Shown: piece by piece, positions 8,431 to 17,492 of the stretch
How the letters are laid out: the number at the start of each line of letters is the position of its first letter
Numbering within the stretch: the stretch's first letter is position 1
From: Rhodospirillales bacterium
GTDB lineage: Bacteria > Pseudomonadota > Alphaproteobacteria > Micavibrionales > Micavibrionaceae
Direction: 5' to 3'
Length of the DNA: 64,000 nt
Assembly (NCBI GenBank): GCA_020638295.1
Contig: JACKIU010000001.1
Span: 62,001-126,000 of the forward strand
Translations under genes and position numbers: made by a program
The notes under the pieces: model-generated
Databases searched by the model: none
The model's input: the letters and a program-made list of their open reading frames with translations, nothing else
What the model was told of the DNA's origin: nothing

Positions 8431-9284
8431 CCGTAATTCCATGTGAGCGCAACCCAAAGCTAAAAGAGCAAATCGACGAGTACGCAGAGATACTAAAAGT
8501 CGAAGCTCACAAATTAGGGAACCACGGCCTATCCGAAACAGACTTTTATCAAGGCGGAGTCTTTCGTGGCGCAATTGAGCGCATTCGCGGGCAATTTTCG
8601 GCCACGATGCGCGAGAAACGTGTATTTGTTCGACACATTCTTAACTACATGCAGGACAAAGGTTTCATCTCCGAATGGGAGTCTGCAGGAGAATCCAACC
8701 GACATGATTACAAAGTGGTCATGCCCTCCGGAAAAGTAAGCGTTATCGAACTTAAAGGTTGCCTAGACGGGAACAATACCACAATCTTTGAACGCCCACC
8801 CCACGCACAGGAATTCATTATTTGGAGCGTCTGTAGCAACGCAGCGGCGGACCCACGTCACAACGCGTGGTCGGGTATTCACACACGACTAAGTCCTGAG
8901 ATTATCGAAGGAGGAAAACTCGTTGATGGAATCATGATATGGGACTGGCTTTGTGGCACAATTGCACGCCCCTGCCCAAAACTGACAATTTCCCCCTCCA
9001 GAACAACTTCAGTCGGGCCGTATACGCTCCCCCCACCGTGCATCTATTTGCTTCCTGGCACAATTCCCAGCCCGCGCAACAACCCTCACCCTGCCCCGCA
9101 TAAGTTGGAGGAAGTTGAATTGTTACAAGCATTTCACTCCTGTTTTGGAGGAACAAATCAAGAAATAAACTTTGTCGATTTTGAAGTGGGCCATAGGGGC
9201 TCAGAAACAGTACGGCGCACAAGCATAATGAGAGATGGCGAACCTCAAAAAGTGTCGGAGGATATTGCCATCAGGCGATCATGA
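8427..9284 (+). CDS. putative PD-(D/E)XK restriction nuclease of the Z1 system
   Basis: The start overlaps the methyltransferase stop (ATGA), and the end overlaps vsr in the same way. The 285-residue protein has a segment NRHDYKVVMP then KVSVIELKG, in which D94, E108 and K110 form a PD-(D/E)XK-like D-x13-ExK catalytic pattern on a predicted beta-hairpin. The N-terminal 80 residues look helical. A Pro-rich loop lies around 190-230. I know no named family with certainty. Position in the operon suggests the cleavage subunit or a subunit that recognises unmodified DNA. The nuclease call is inference from this motif and the context. Confidence 0.6.
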   Translation: MTVIPCERNPKLKEQIDEYAEILKVEAHKLGNHGLSETDFYQGGVFRGAIERIRGQFSATMREKRVFVRHILNYMQDKGFISEWESAGESNRHDYKVVMPSGKVSVIELKGCLDGNNTTIFERPPHAQEFIIWSVCSNAAADPRHNAWSGIHTRLSPEIIEGGKLVDGIMIWDWLCGTIARPCPKLTISPSRTTSVGPYTLPPPCIYLLPGTIPSPRNNPHPAPHKLEEVELLQAFHSCFGGTNQEINFVDFEVGHRGSETVRRTSIMRDGEPQKVSEDIAIRRS

Positions 9285-9721
9285 CCGAAACGACTTCCGA
9301 GATTCGAAGCCGCACCATGCGCGCTATTCGAAGCACAAATACTAAGCCGGAAATGATTGTTCGGAAACTTGTCCACTCGATGGGATACCGCTACCGCCTT
9401 CATCGCAAGGACCTACCAGGCCATCCAGATTTGACCTTTCCGGCACTTCGCAAAATTATCTTTGTGAACGGCTGTTTCTGGCATGGGCACGATTGCAAAC
9501 GGGGAGCAAGAATCCCAAAAACAAATAGAGGCTACTGGTTAGAGAAAATTGCCCGTAACAAAGAGCGCGATTCAAACCACAACAGCAATCTAGCCGTGCT
9601 CGGATGGCAAGTGCTCACGATCTGGGAATGTGAAATTTGCGATTCTGATACACTGCAAAGCAAAATTAGGAGTTTCCTGAATTCACAAGAAAAACGGAAA
9701 CCAACCAGCGAAATGCTTTAA
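9281..9721 (+). CDS. vsr: very short patch repair endonuclease (Vsr)
   Basis: Vsr nicks 5' of the T in T:G mismatches that arise by deamination of 5-methylcytosine made by a partner methyltransferase. The 146-residue length is typical. Conserved blocks are RSRTMRAIRSTNTKPE (9-24), the catalytic region LPGHPDLTFPALRKIIFVNG with Asp50, and FWHGHDC (66-72), whose His and Cys residues bind zinc or act in catalysis. It is the last gene of the regulator-methyltransferase-nuclease-vsr operon, and it overlaps the nuclease gene by 4 bp. A C5 methyltransferase in the same operon is the expected partner. Confidence 0.93.
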   Translation: MTETTSEIRSRTMRAIRSTNTKPEMIVRKLVHSMGYRYRLHRKDLPGHPDLTFPALRKIIFVNGCFWHGHDCKRGARIPKTNRGYWLEKIARNKERDSNHNSNLAVLGWQVLTIWECEICDSDTLQSKIRSFLNSQEKRKPTSEML

Positions 9722-9798
9722 TGGCGTGGCAAAGGGTTCGATAAAACCCCTTGGCGAGTGCTTGAGAATTATACGGTCTTCCTACCTGTGCCAATTCC

Positions 9799-10176
9799 TC
9801 AATTCGCCTTTCTGTTCTGTGTCTGCGTGGAAAGCAGCTTGTCCGCGCTCAAAAAATGGACGGTTTTGTTCATATCTTGCAGCCTTCCGACAAGATCGTG
9901 AGTCCATTTTAAATCCTTGCCCAGCCTTGCCATGTCGAGGGTGATAACATGCCGCAAAGACGGATCGGCTTCCAGCGCCGCCAGCATGGCGTCCAGCCCC
10001 GGCCTTTGAAAACTCATACCGGAAACACCATCGTCTGCATAAACCTGCCGGACCTTCAGCCCATACAGGCCCGCATAGGCGCGGCATTCCATTTCCTGGG
10101 AAGCGATATGCGGATCGTCGTTCCCCGTTTTAGAGGCGGTCCGGCAGTAAATAACAGAGTCTGTTTGATCGGCCAT
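9799..10176 (-). CDS. short serine recombinase (resolvase N-terminal domain)
   Basis: The start at 10176 gives a 125-residue protein. VIYCRTASKTG (8-18) contains the nucleophilic-serine region of serine recombinases. IASQEMECRAYAGLYG, DDGVSGMSFQRPGLDAML and VITLDMARLGKDL are the remaining conserved catalytic-domain motifs. There is no C-terminal helix-turn-helix or zinc ribbon, so it is either a minimal resolvase or a truncated one. It lies in GC-rich DNA together with the ArdC-like gene (same strand, about 80 bp upstream), consistent with a plasmid or conjugative-element segment. Confidence 0.75.
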   Translation of the reverse strand: MADQTDSVIYCRTASKTGNDDPHIASQEMECRAYAGLYGLKVRQVYADDGVSGMSFQRPGLDAMLAALEADPSLRHVITLDMARLGKDLKWTHDLVGRLQDMNKTVHFLSADKLLSTQTQNRKAN

Positions 10177-10258
10177 GATGAAAACTCCTTTTATCAATCA
10201 GTTATGACGGAAAAACCGTGCGCGCACAATTTTTCTGGCGCAAAAATCGGGGCGGCCA

Positions 10259-11146
10259 TCAGGCCGCCTCCTTTGGAGGGGTGCTGAACGATTTCAAATA
10301 ATCCGCTGCCTTCTGCGCCTGGGACGCGGCGGAGAAGATAAACTTCTTGTCGTTCTTCAAGGCTTTCAGCCAGCCGTCAATATATTGCGCATGATCGGCG
10401 CGGGTGCTGCCGGTGATGCCGAGGGACGCGCACAGCATCGCCGCGCCGAGTTCGGCAATCAGCTCCTCGAACGCATAGGCGGGATCGCCGAAACGCTCGC
10501 CTTTCTCCCGATTCAAACGCTGCGGCGCGCCTGCCCAGTGGGTGAGTTCGTGAAAGGCCGTTGAATAAAACCCTTCCGTGGCGGTGCTGGTGTCCGTGTC
10601 GTGAAACAAGTCTCTGTCCGGCAAGGCAATGTAATCGCCCGCCCGGTCATAATAGGCCCGATCCCCGCCGTGGCGGATCGCTGCGCCGGTCGCGCTGAGA
10701 AAACTTTCCGCCTCCGCCAGGATTTCCGCGCTCCCCTTGCCTTCCCCGGCAACCGGGATTTCAAAGCCCTCCACCTGGTCGGCATTGAACACCATGGACC
10801 AGCGGGCAAACATGCGGGTTTCGCCTTCCGCGTTGTCCTCCTGCGGCTCGATCTCGATTTCCTTCCAGAAAACAATCTTCGTTCCCTTCGCGCCTTTCTT
10901 CACCTGCGCGCCGCGCTCCTGCCATTGCTTGTAGGTTCCCCAATAGCCGGAGGCAAAACCGGCCTGCAACTGGCTCGCCCACAGGATCGGGATGTTAATG
11001 CCGCGATAGGTGTTTTTCGTCTGCGCGTTCACCGGCACGGATGAAAACCCGCTCCAGGGCATCTGGAATTTTTCTGCGGTCTGGCCTGCTTCTATCGCCT
11101 CTATGATCGCATCGGTCACGCTCTGGTAAATGTCTTGATTGCTCAT
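10259..11146 (-). CDS. ArdC-like antirestriction protein with zincin metallopeptidase domain
   Basis: The start at 11146 follows AAGAGGAAAAG on the coding strand and gives 295 residues. The N-terminal ArdC domain (about 1-120) shows NAQTKNTYRGINIPILW and YWGTYKQWQERGAQVKKGAK, typical of the ssDNA-binding domain. The C-terminal domain has FHELTHWAG (198-206), whose HExxH motif marks a zinc metallopeptidase (MPTase-PolyVal type). Proteins of this type travel on conjugative plasmids and ICEs, where they protect incoming single-stranded DNA from host restriction. Here the gene lies on the same island as an R-M-like system. The gene looks intact and its GC content is higher than that of the 1.4-9.7 kb part. 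Confidence 0.88.
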   Translation of the reverse strand: MSNQDIYQSVTDAIIEAIEAGQTAEKFQMPWSGFSSVPVNAQTKNTYRGINIPILWASQLQAGFASGYWGTYKQWQERGAQVKKGAKGTKIVFWKEIEIEPQEDNAEGETRMFARWSMVFNADQVEGFEIPVAGEGKGSAEILAEAESFLSATGAAIRHGGDRAYYDRAGDYIALPDRDLFHDTDTSTATEGFYSTAFHELTHWAGAPQRLNREKGERFGDPAYAFEELIAELGAAMLCASLGITGSTRADHAQYIDGWLKALKNDKKFIFSAASQAQKAADYLKSFSTPPKEAA

Positions 11147-11490
11147 TTTCTTTTCCTCTTTTGGAACTGGGTTGCGCACATGCAACCCTGGCTCCCGCCG
11201 AGGGTGGGGGTAGCAAACGCAAGGGCGGAAAAGGCCGAGGGGGATCACCCGCTTCTGCACAAGCGCAGCGCGGAAGAACGGGGATACGGCCTTTGTCGTT
11301 TATCGAAGACCCTTGCGGCGCGAGGGGCGACTGCCCCTTAGGAATCATAGACTTAGCCGACAAGTCGCGCGGAATTGCGCGCCCGCTCTAAAAACATCTC
11401 ATAACACTGATATAAATAGTTTTTTGTTGATTTATTGTCGGGTTTTTGTATAATATAAGTGTCGGGTTTTTGAATACAGGGAATAGAGCC

Positions 11491-11904
11491 ATGCCACGGC
11501 GAAAAACATTGCAGGACAGGCTGGAACAGCGGATCGTCCGCAAGAAGGACGATGTGTTCCTCACGCGCGAGTTCATGGATTTGGGCGGAGAGGATCAGGT
11601 GCTGCGCGCCCTGCGCACTCTGGTGCGCGAAGGCCGGTTGGTCAGGCTGGGGTACGGCGTCTATGGCCGCGCCATGACCTCCCGCCTGTCGGGAGAACCG
11701 ATTTTATACAACGCCAACGGATTTACCGGCGCGGCGCGGCAAGCGCTGGACAAGCTGGGCGTGGACTGGGAGCCGGGCACGGCGGAGCGCGCCTATAACG
11801 AAGGACGTTCGACGCAGATTCCCGTCAACCCGGTCGTCAAAGTCAGAGACCGCTTCTCCCGCAAACTGTCCTACAACGGCACGGAGCTAACCCTTGAACG
11901 ATAA
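11491..11904 (+). CDS. AbiEi-like (DUF6088) antitoxin/regulator
   Basis: The start at 11491 follows a GGGAATAG element, and upstream ORF sequence is discarded. The 137-residue protein has an N-terminal winged-helix region (DVFLTREFMDLGGEDQVLRA, then LVREGRLVRLGYGVYGRA), as in AbiEi/DUF6088 proteins. These repress their own operon and neutralise the AbiEii nucleotidyltransferase toxin. It overlaps the downstream toxin gene by 11 bp, the expected coupling. The AT-rich stretch just upstream (11400-11480) contains two GTCGGGTTTTTG direct repeats (11435 and 11460) that may be binding sites. Confidence 0.82.
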   Translation: MPRRKTLQDRLEQRIVRKKDDVFLTREFMDLGGEDQVLRALRTLVREGRLVRLGYGVYGRAMTSRLSGEPILYNANGFTGAARQALDKLGVDWEPGTAERAYNEGRSTQIPVNPVVKVRDRFSRKLSYNGTELTLER

Positions 11905-12817
11905 ACCTTCCCTTGAAGAACTGCTGGAAGTGCAGGCGTATTTCGGACTGCCGAGCCCCGCGCTGGTGGAAAAAGACTGGTACGTCGTCAAGGCGCTGGC
12001 TGCCATAACGGCGGCGGACATTGCGCCCTTGCGGCTGGTCTTCGGCGGCGGCACGGCGCTCAGCCGGGCGAGTAAACTCGTTCGGCGTATGTCCGAAGAC
12101 ATCGACCTCAAGATTGTCGGGGATGAAACCCCGAAACGCTCCGCCCTGCGGCGCTTGCGCGACAGGGTGACGAAAGCGCTGCTGGAAGCCGGGTTTGTCT
12201 TTGACCCGGAGAACCCGGACCACCGCCGTTCGCTCAATGAGAGCCGCTATACGATCTACCAGCTTCCCTACGAGCCGATCACGGGCGGCAGCGGCGTTCT
12301 GCGCCCTGAAATCCAGATTGAAACGGCGCTCTGGCCGCTGCGGGACGCCACGGTTGATCTGTCCGTATCGTCTTTCGTGGCGGAAGCCTACAATCGTCCG
12401 GCGGAAGTTCCCCGGATCGCCTGCGTGTCCATCACGCAGACAGCGGCGGAGAAATTCGTCGCCTTGACGCGCCGCACCGCCGTTGAAATCGCGGACGCCA
12501 GAGGCCCGCGCGATCCAACGCTCGTGCGTCACATTTACGATCTGCACATGATCCGGGATCATTACGATCCGGCCCGGACGGCCATACTGGCGCGGGAGAT
12601 CATGACGCAGGACGCGGAAGAGTTCGGCAACCAGTTTCCCGCCTACCGCGACGACCCGCTCAGGGAAACGCTGAACGCGGTCGAGGCGCTGGCAGCCGAT
12701 CCGCTTTACGCGGCCCGGTTTGAGGAGTTCATGCGCGATATGGTGTACGGGGACCGTGCGGATTATGCCGCATGTCTCAAATCGCTCGGCGCGATTGCCC
12801 GGCACCTGCAAGACTAA
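11894..12817 (+). CDS. AbiEii/AbiGii-family nucleotidyltransferase toxin
   Basis: Translation probably begins at TTG 11894 inside the end of the antitoxin gene. In the 307-residue protein, FGGGTALSRAS (50-60) and MSEDIDLKI (66-74) form the GG-T-AL...DxD nucleotidyltransferase motif of the AbiEii/MNT family. The later helical segment includes KFVALTRRTAVE and LVRHIYDLHMI. Such toxins transfer nucleotides to tRNA or other targets and act as abortive-infection or stabilisation modules. Its pairing with the AbiEi-like gene makes a type IV-like toxin-antitoxin system, likely an island-maintenance or anti-phage unit. Confidence 0.85.
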   Translation: MNDKPSLEELLEVQAYFGLPSPALVEKDWYVVKALAAITAADIAPLRLVFGGGTALSRASKLVRRMSEDIDLKIVGDETPKRSALRRLRDRVTKALLEAGFVFDPENPDHRRSLNESRYTIYQLPYEPITGGSGVLRPEIQIETALWPLRDATVDLSVSSFVAEAYNRPAEVPRIACVSITQTAAEKFVALTRRTAVEIADARGPRDPTLVRHIYDLHMIRDHYDPARTAILAREIMTQDAEEFGNQFPAYRDDPLRETLNAVEALAADPLYAARFEEFMRDMVYGDRADYAACLKSLGAIARHLQD

Positions 12818-13156
12818 AAACATTCTTGCGGGCTGGAAGAGAGATAAAACGGCGATACGTTTTGATGGTGCGAGAGTGACGAACGGAAGCACCAATGGCC
12901 GGGGGGATGCAACGGGGGCGCGCAGCGGGCCCCCTTGCCAGGATGGCGCGGTACTACCCGCGCACATCTTGCCATTCTGCCTTAACCGCATTTTCCGCCC
13001 CCTCAAACCTCCGGTTCTCTCACCGGTTCGATTTGTCCGCTTACCCCTTTTCCCTGCCTCTTTCCCTCATACTTATCCGCCCCTCTCCCCTCCAAAACCA
13101 GACATGCGAAAAGCCCCCGCCGTTTCCGGCAGAGGCTCGTTTGACGTTTGCGATAA
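12818..13156. other. 339-bp spacer without a recognisable gene
   Basis: The stretch after the toxin gene is GC-rich at first (runs of G and C around 12900-12930) and pyrimidine-rich toward 13100. Open frames here have no ribosome-binding site and low-complexity products. I see no RNA gene, terminator or repeat that I would defend. Confidence 0.5.
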
Positions 13157-13354
13157 TCAGCTTTCGTTGGCAAAGAGGTAAATGGGCGCATCCACCAGTT
13201 GCTTGCCTGTCAGGCGGATATACAGCCCGCCTTCGTCGCGCCGCCATGCCGCCCCGATGGTGACAAAGCCGCTTTTGGTGTCCGTTGGGTCGTTTTGAAT
13301 GCGCGCGGTAAAGTCGGGTTTGCGTTTGGCGTTTTGTGACGATTTGAGTTTCAT
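13157..13354 (-). CDS. small conserved-looking protein of unknown function (65 aa)
   Basis: The ATG at 13354 has a good Shine-Dalgarno (AAAGGAAA) 6 nt upstream on the minus strand. The product is basic at the N-terminus, followed by FTARIQNDPTDTKSGFVTIG and EGGLYIRLTGKQLV, which looks like a small beta-rich domain. Codon use is like the neighbouring conjugative genes. No function is recognised. It lies between the AbiE pair and a large nested inverted repeat. Confidence 0.55.
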   Translation of the reverse strand: MKLKSSQNAKRKPDFTARIQNDPTDTKSGFVTIGAAWRRDEGGLYIRLTGKQLVDAPIYLFANES

Positions 13355-13378
13355 CGTATTTTCCTTTGTTTTCAAAAG

Positions 13379-13579
13379 GGCCGGTTCATTCCAGCCGTGC
13401 AGAACGTCCGCCGGTCCGAAATTTTTTTATACAAGAGGTTTTCTGGGGCGGCCGTTAGCCGTTCCTGGGTTCGCGCCAAAGGCAGGCGAACCCTTTGGAA
13501 CGCGCTTACGGGGAAAAACCTCTTGTATAAAAAATCGTGACTGGCAGTTTGCACTTTTGGCTGGAATGAACTGCGCCGG
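13379..13579. repeat. nested inverted-repeat structure (about 200 bp)
   Basis: Three concentric pairs of arms share one centre. The outer pair is GGTTCATTCCAGCC (13383-13396) with GGCTGGAATGAAC (13559-13571). The middle pair is ATACAAGAGGTTTT within 13421-13442 against AAAACCTCTTGTAT within 13514-13535, each with a T- or A-run. The inner pair is GGGTTCGC (13467-13474) with GCGAACCC (13486-13493), itself enclosed by GTTCC/GGAAC. This could fold as a long cruciform or RNA hairpin. Candidates are an origin of transfer, a MITE or a structured RNA. It contains no credible ORF. Confidence 0.7.
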
Positions 13580-13723
13580 TCAAAAACAGGAAAAGACAGG
13601 GAAGCCACGGCAGCAAGGACAGCAAAGCAGGCCCCTTGCCCGCCCGCCAAAACTCAGAGCGCGCCCCAAAACAGGCCAGCCCATCCCGCGTAAAGTCCCG
13701 GCGCGGATGGATCGGCGCTGCTG

Positions 13724-13837
13724 CTATCCCCAGATCAGCCAACCGGCCAGGAGGCCGACCAGAGCGCCGCTCATCCCAACAAACATGTATGCAATCACAA
13801 AAGCGGAACGGTTATCGTCCCCGTGATAATTTTCCAT
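13724..13837 (-). CDS. 37-residue single-pass membrane peptide
   Basis: The ATG at 13837 on the minus strand is preceded by GGGAG at about 9 nt. The peptide begins MENYHGDDNRS and then has a continuous hydrophobic stretch of about 24 residues (FVIAYMFVGMSG, then ALVGLLAGWLIWG) to the stop. A charged N-terminus followed by one glycine-rich helix is typical of small membrane proteins, including type I toxins and phage or plasmid accessory peptides. It is too short for family recognition. Confidence 0.5.
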   Translation of the reverse strand: MENYHGDDNRSAFVIAYMFVGMSGALVGLLAGWLIWG

Positions 13838-13859
13838 CGGTATCAAACTCCCATAACAA

Positions 13860-14100
13860 AAAGCCGCCAGAGATGGCTCTGGCGACCGGGTGTTCAAAAC
13901 CGCTGTCTAGGACACGGCGCGATAGCCTTTAGGCCGAAGCCTTGGACATACGCCACCGCCACCCGGCCATAAGACCGAGGGCGACATCTTCCAGGTGCCG
14001 AATTTTGAAGAAACGGCACCAAAATGACGACTGATGCCAGCCGCCTAGACAAACGGGTTTTGAAGCCCGGCACTGCGCGACCATCCGCGCAGTATCCTTT
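13860..14100. other. structured intergenic region with complementary arms, candidate ncRNA
   Basis: The gap from 13838 to 14144 holds no protein gene. CCGGGTGTTCAAAACCGC then TGTCTAGG (13886-13911) is largely complementary to CCTAGACAAACGGG then TTTTGAAGCCCGG (14044-14070). Between them lie other hairpins, including GGTGCCG/CGGCACC (about 13996-14022), and CCGGGTG near 13886 can alternatively pair with CACCCGG near 13957. The mutually exclusive pairing resembles antisense-type or attenuation RNAs of mobile elements such as the phage C4 RNAs. That comparison is only by architecture. Confidence 0.35.
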
Positions 14101-14144
14101 GCAGGTTACAGCAATTCTAATTACAAAGGAATAGCGAAAGATTG

Positions 14145-14279
14145 ATGAGCCAAAGTTTGGGAGAAAACATGCAATTGTCTTTAAAAAAAATACTCCAAGA
14201 TCAAAAAGCTTTCGAAGAACTAATGCAGGAAACGGACGTGGAGATACAACCAGTCATACTTTCGGCATGCGATCTATAA
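14145..14279 (+). CDS. possible 44-residue peptide
   Basis: A short frame encodes MSQSLGENMQLSLKKIL..., ending in a polar, acidic C-terminus with SACDL. A purine-rich AAAGGAA lies about 15 nt upstream, which is rather far. Its last 26 bp overlap, on the opposite strand, the 3' end of the 279-residue gene at 14254-15093. The amphipathic KKILQDQKAFEELM segment looks helical. Evidence that it is expressed is weak. Confidence 0.3.
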   Translation: MSQSLGENMQLSLKKILQDQKAFEELMQETDVEIQPVILSACDL

Positions 14280-15093
14280 AGCCATTGGCAAGGGAATGAA
14301 GGGCGAAGGAGTGCTTGTCATGCTCCTGCGCGGACTGTATGCCAAGAACACCGGGCTCAACCGTCTCACCGTCCTCATCCCGGATCAGGCAAACCGCAGA
14401 GCAAAAAGGAAGTCCGTCCGCGCTTTGGATCAAAAGAGCCCCGGCGCAGTTATGTATAGACTCGCTGACCCGGCTGGCATTGGAATCAATAACCATCTGA
14501 AATGTTGCATTTACTTCTTTGATTTTGCCATAGAAATGCAATGAGTTTCCAAAAGCCATAACCTCGCCTTCGGTCGTTTCATCCATTGTCTTGTTGGCAA
14601 GGATATAACGTGATTTGATCCGAAACTTTCTGAGATCGCCATCCTCGCCGCATTGTAGAGCACAGAGCAGCAGGTTTTTTTCTGGAAACAAGAAGTGGTA
14701 GCGGTAAAGCGCGAACTCCCCCCTTATCTTTTCTAAAATTTTAGCATCAGCCGACGAGTGGGAAAGGATGCCGAAAAATTTTTTCAACTCTCTGATAAAA
14801 GGCGATATTCCAATCGTCTGGTATCCGCCCAGAAGATCAGGGCGATTTTTGTCAAACCAATCCCAGGCATGTTCTCCCCAATTTGGAAAACGTATAGAGC
14901 TTTTCGGCGACGTCTCATTCTTGGTAGTCTCCCGATAAGACAAAAACTTGTTCACACCGGACGGCTCAAAAGTATATTTCTTCTCTCCCTGAAAATTTTC
15001 AGCCTGTTTTTGCAAGGTAACGCCTTCGCGCTCCAGCGCCCGTATGGCGTGACGCAAAACATCGCAATGCTCATCATCTTTTACGTATGGCAA
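14254..15093 (-). CDS. hypothetical island protein (279 aa)
   Basis: An uninterrupted 279-residue frame with AT-rich codon use, unlike the GC-rich segment before it. Features seen are RHAIRALEREGVTLQKQAEN near the N-terminus (possibly coiled), FPNWGEHAWDWFDKNRPDLL (about 70-90), a stretch ALYRYHFLFPEKNLLLCALQ, and a C-terminal domain of beta-like character with MVIDSNASRVSESIHNCAG. There is no signal peptide, and no catalytic motif I can name. It sits just upstream of the integrase operon on the opposite strand, the usual place for cargo or regulatory genes of an integrative element. Confidence 0.6.
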   Translation of the reverse strand: MPYVKDDEHCDVLRHAIRALEREGVTLQKQAENFQGEKKYTFEPSGVNKFLSYRETTKNETSPKSSIRFPNWGEHAWDWFDKNRPDLLGGYQTIGISPFIRELKKFFGILSHSSADAKILEKIRGEFALYRYHFLFPEKNLLLCALQCGEDGDLRKFRIKSRYILANKTMDETTEGEVMAFGNSLHFYGKIKEVNATFQMVIDSNASRVSESIHNCAGALLIQSADGLPFCSAVCLIRDEDGETVEPGVLGIQSAQEHDKHSFALHSLANGFIDRMPKV

Positions 15094-15300
15094 TTCAGGG
15101 CGCCTGGTTGATTGTCAGAAATTTTCCTGCGAAATCATAAAATTATCAGACAAATCAAATTTTACGTTATCGCAATCAATCTCGAAAATATGGGACATTA
15201 TCCATACAACAATACTTTCGCAACGCCAAGTAAAGATTTCTGAATATAAGAAGTCCCTAACAATTAATGGGAGGAGGCAAATAGATTAGGACTTTATTCC

Positions 15301-15329
15301 TTGCTTGTTCTTAATTTGTTCTATATACT
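15301..15329 (+). promoter_or_regulatory. integrase promoter with embedded LexA box
   Basis: TTGCTT (15301-15306) and TATACT (15324-15329) are separated by exactly 17 bp. The spacer contains GTTC-TTAATTT-GTTC (15307-15321), a perfect match to the direct-repeat LexA operator GTTC-N7-GTTC of alphaproteobacteria. A strong Shine-Dalgarno (AAAGGAGG) precedes the first gene at 15370. I infer SOS-induced expression of the 103-aa protein and the integrase. Confidence 0.8.
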
Positions 15330-15369
15330 GGCGGGTTCTCATGCCTAGCCAGAAAAGGAGGAAAAGCCC

Positions 15370-15677
15370 ATGAGCCAGGACAGCAAAACAACCCTCCCCC
15401 TGTGGGCGGCAAACAACGAAATACCCTTCGCGCCGGATGTCAGCAAATACCTGATTTATCTAAAGGATATGGATATGACAGAGGCGGAGAAAAACGATTT
15501 CCTTCTGGCCATGTGGCCGCAAATGTGGCACCTCGTCGATTGCGGATTCAATGGAAATATCGGTGAACAACTGGTCGGCACTTACATCAGGGCTGTCATG
15601 GGAGAGGAAAACGGATTATCCTCGAATGGTTCCATAACACAAACAACCCCACAGCCTGGCGAAAAGGAGATTCAGCC

Positions 15678-15681
<4 letters not shown>
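15370..15681 (+). CDS. small protein co-transcribed with the serine integrase (103 aa)
   Basis: The start is fixed by AAAGGAGGAAAAGCCC immediately upstream. The protein is acidic and mostly helical, with LWAANNEIPFAPDVSKYLIY, MTEAEKNDFLLAMWPQMWHL and FNGNIGEQLVGTYIRAVMGE. Its stop codon overlaps the integrase start (ATGA), so translation is coupled. No family can be named with certainty. Position suggests an accessory factor, perhaps a recombination directionality factor or regulator for the integrase. That is inference. Confidence 0.65.
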
Positions 15682-17264
<1,583 letters not shown>

Positions 17265-17492
17265 ACACTTTGAAAAGTGCGCCGAACATAGACGAATTCA
17301 TTTTTGATTGCAAGCTTGTCCTCAAATTTTAGCAGGGTAATTTTTTTACACTGTAAAACTCATCTTATTTCAGGGGTTTCACTTGACTCTCTCTATAATA
17401 ATGGTGATGTTTGGGCATGGTTAAGGTTGGTGCGCTTGTGGAGCTTGTGTGAAGCTTGCGGCGCACTTAAGTAAGAAGAATTTGTACAGATC

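Noticed and set aside
10995..11391. Open frames upstream of and overlapping the ArdC-like gene start
   Set aside because: Pro/Arg-rich low-complexity translations in a GC-rich leader; the Shine-Dalgarno and domain start point to 11146.
11843..13006. 387-codon open frame antisense to the AbiEii-like toxin
   Set aside because: The toxin frame has clear nucleotidyltransferase motifs and coupling to the antitoxin; the antisense product is Arg/Gly/Pro-rich and typical of high-GC shadow frames.
13372..13742. Minus-strand ORFs across the nested inverted repeat (13372-13650, 13506-13742)
   Set aside because: They run through the palindrome arms, translate the T/A runs, and lack ribosome sites; the structure itself is the better explanation.
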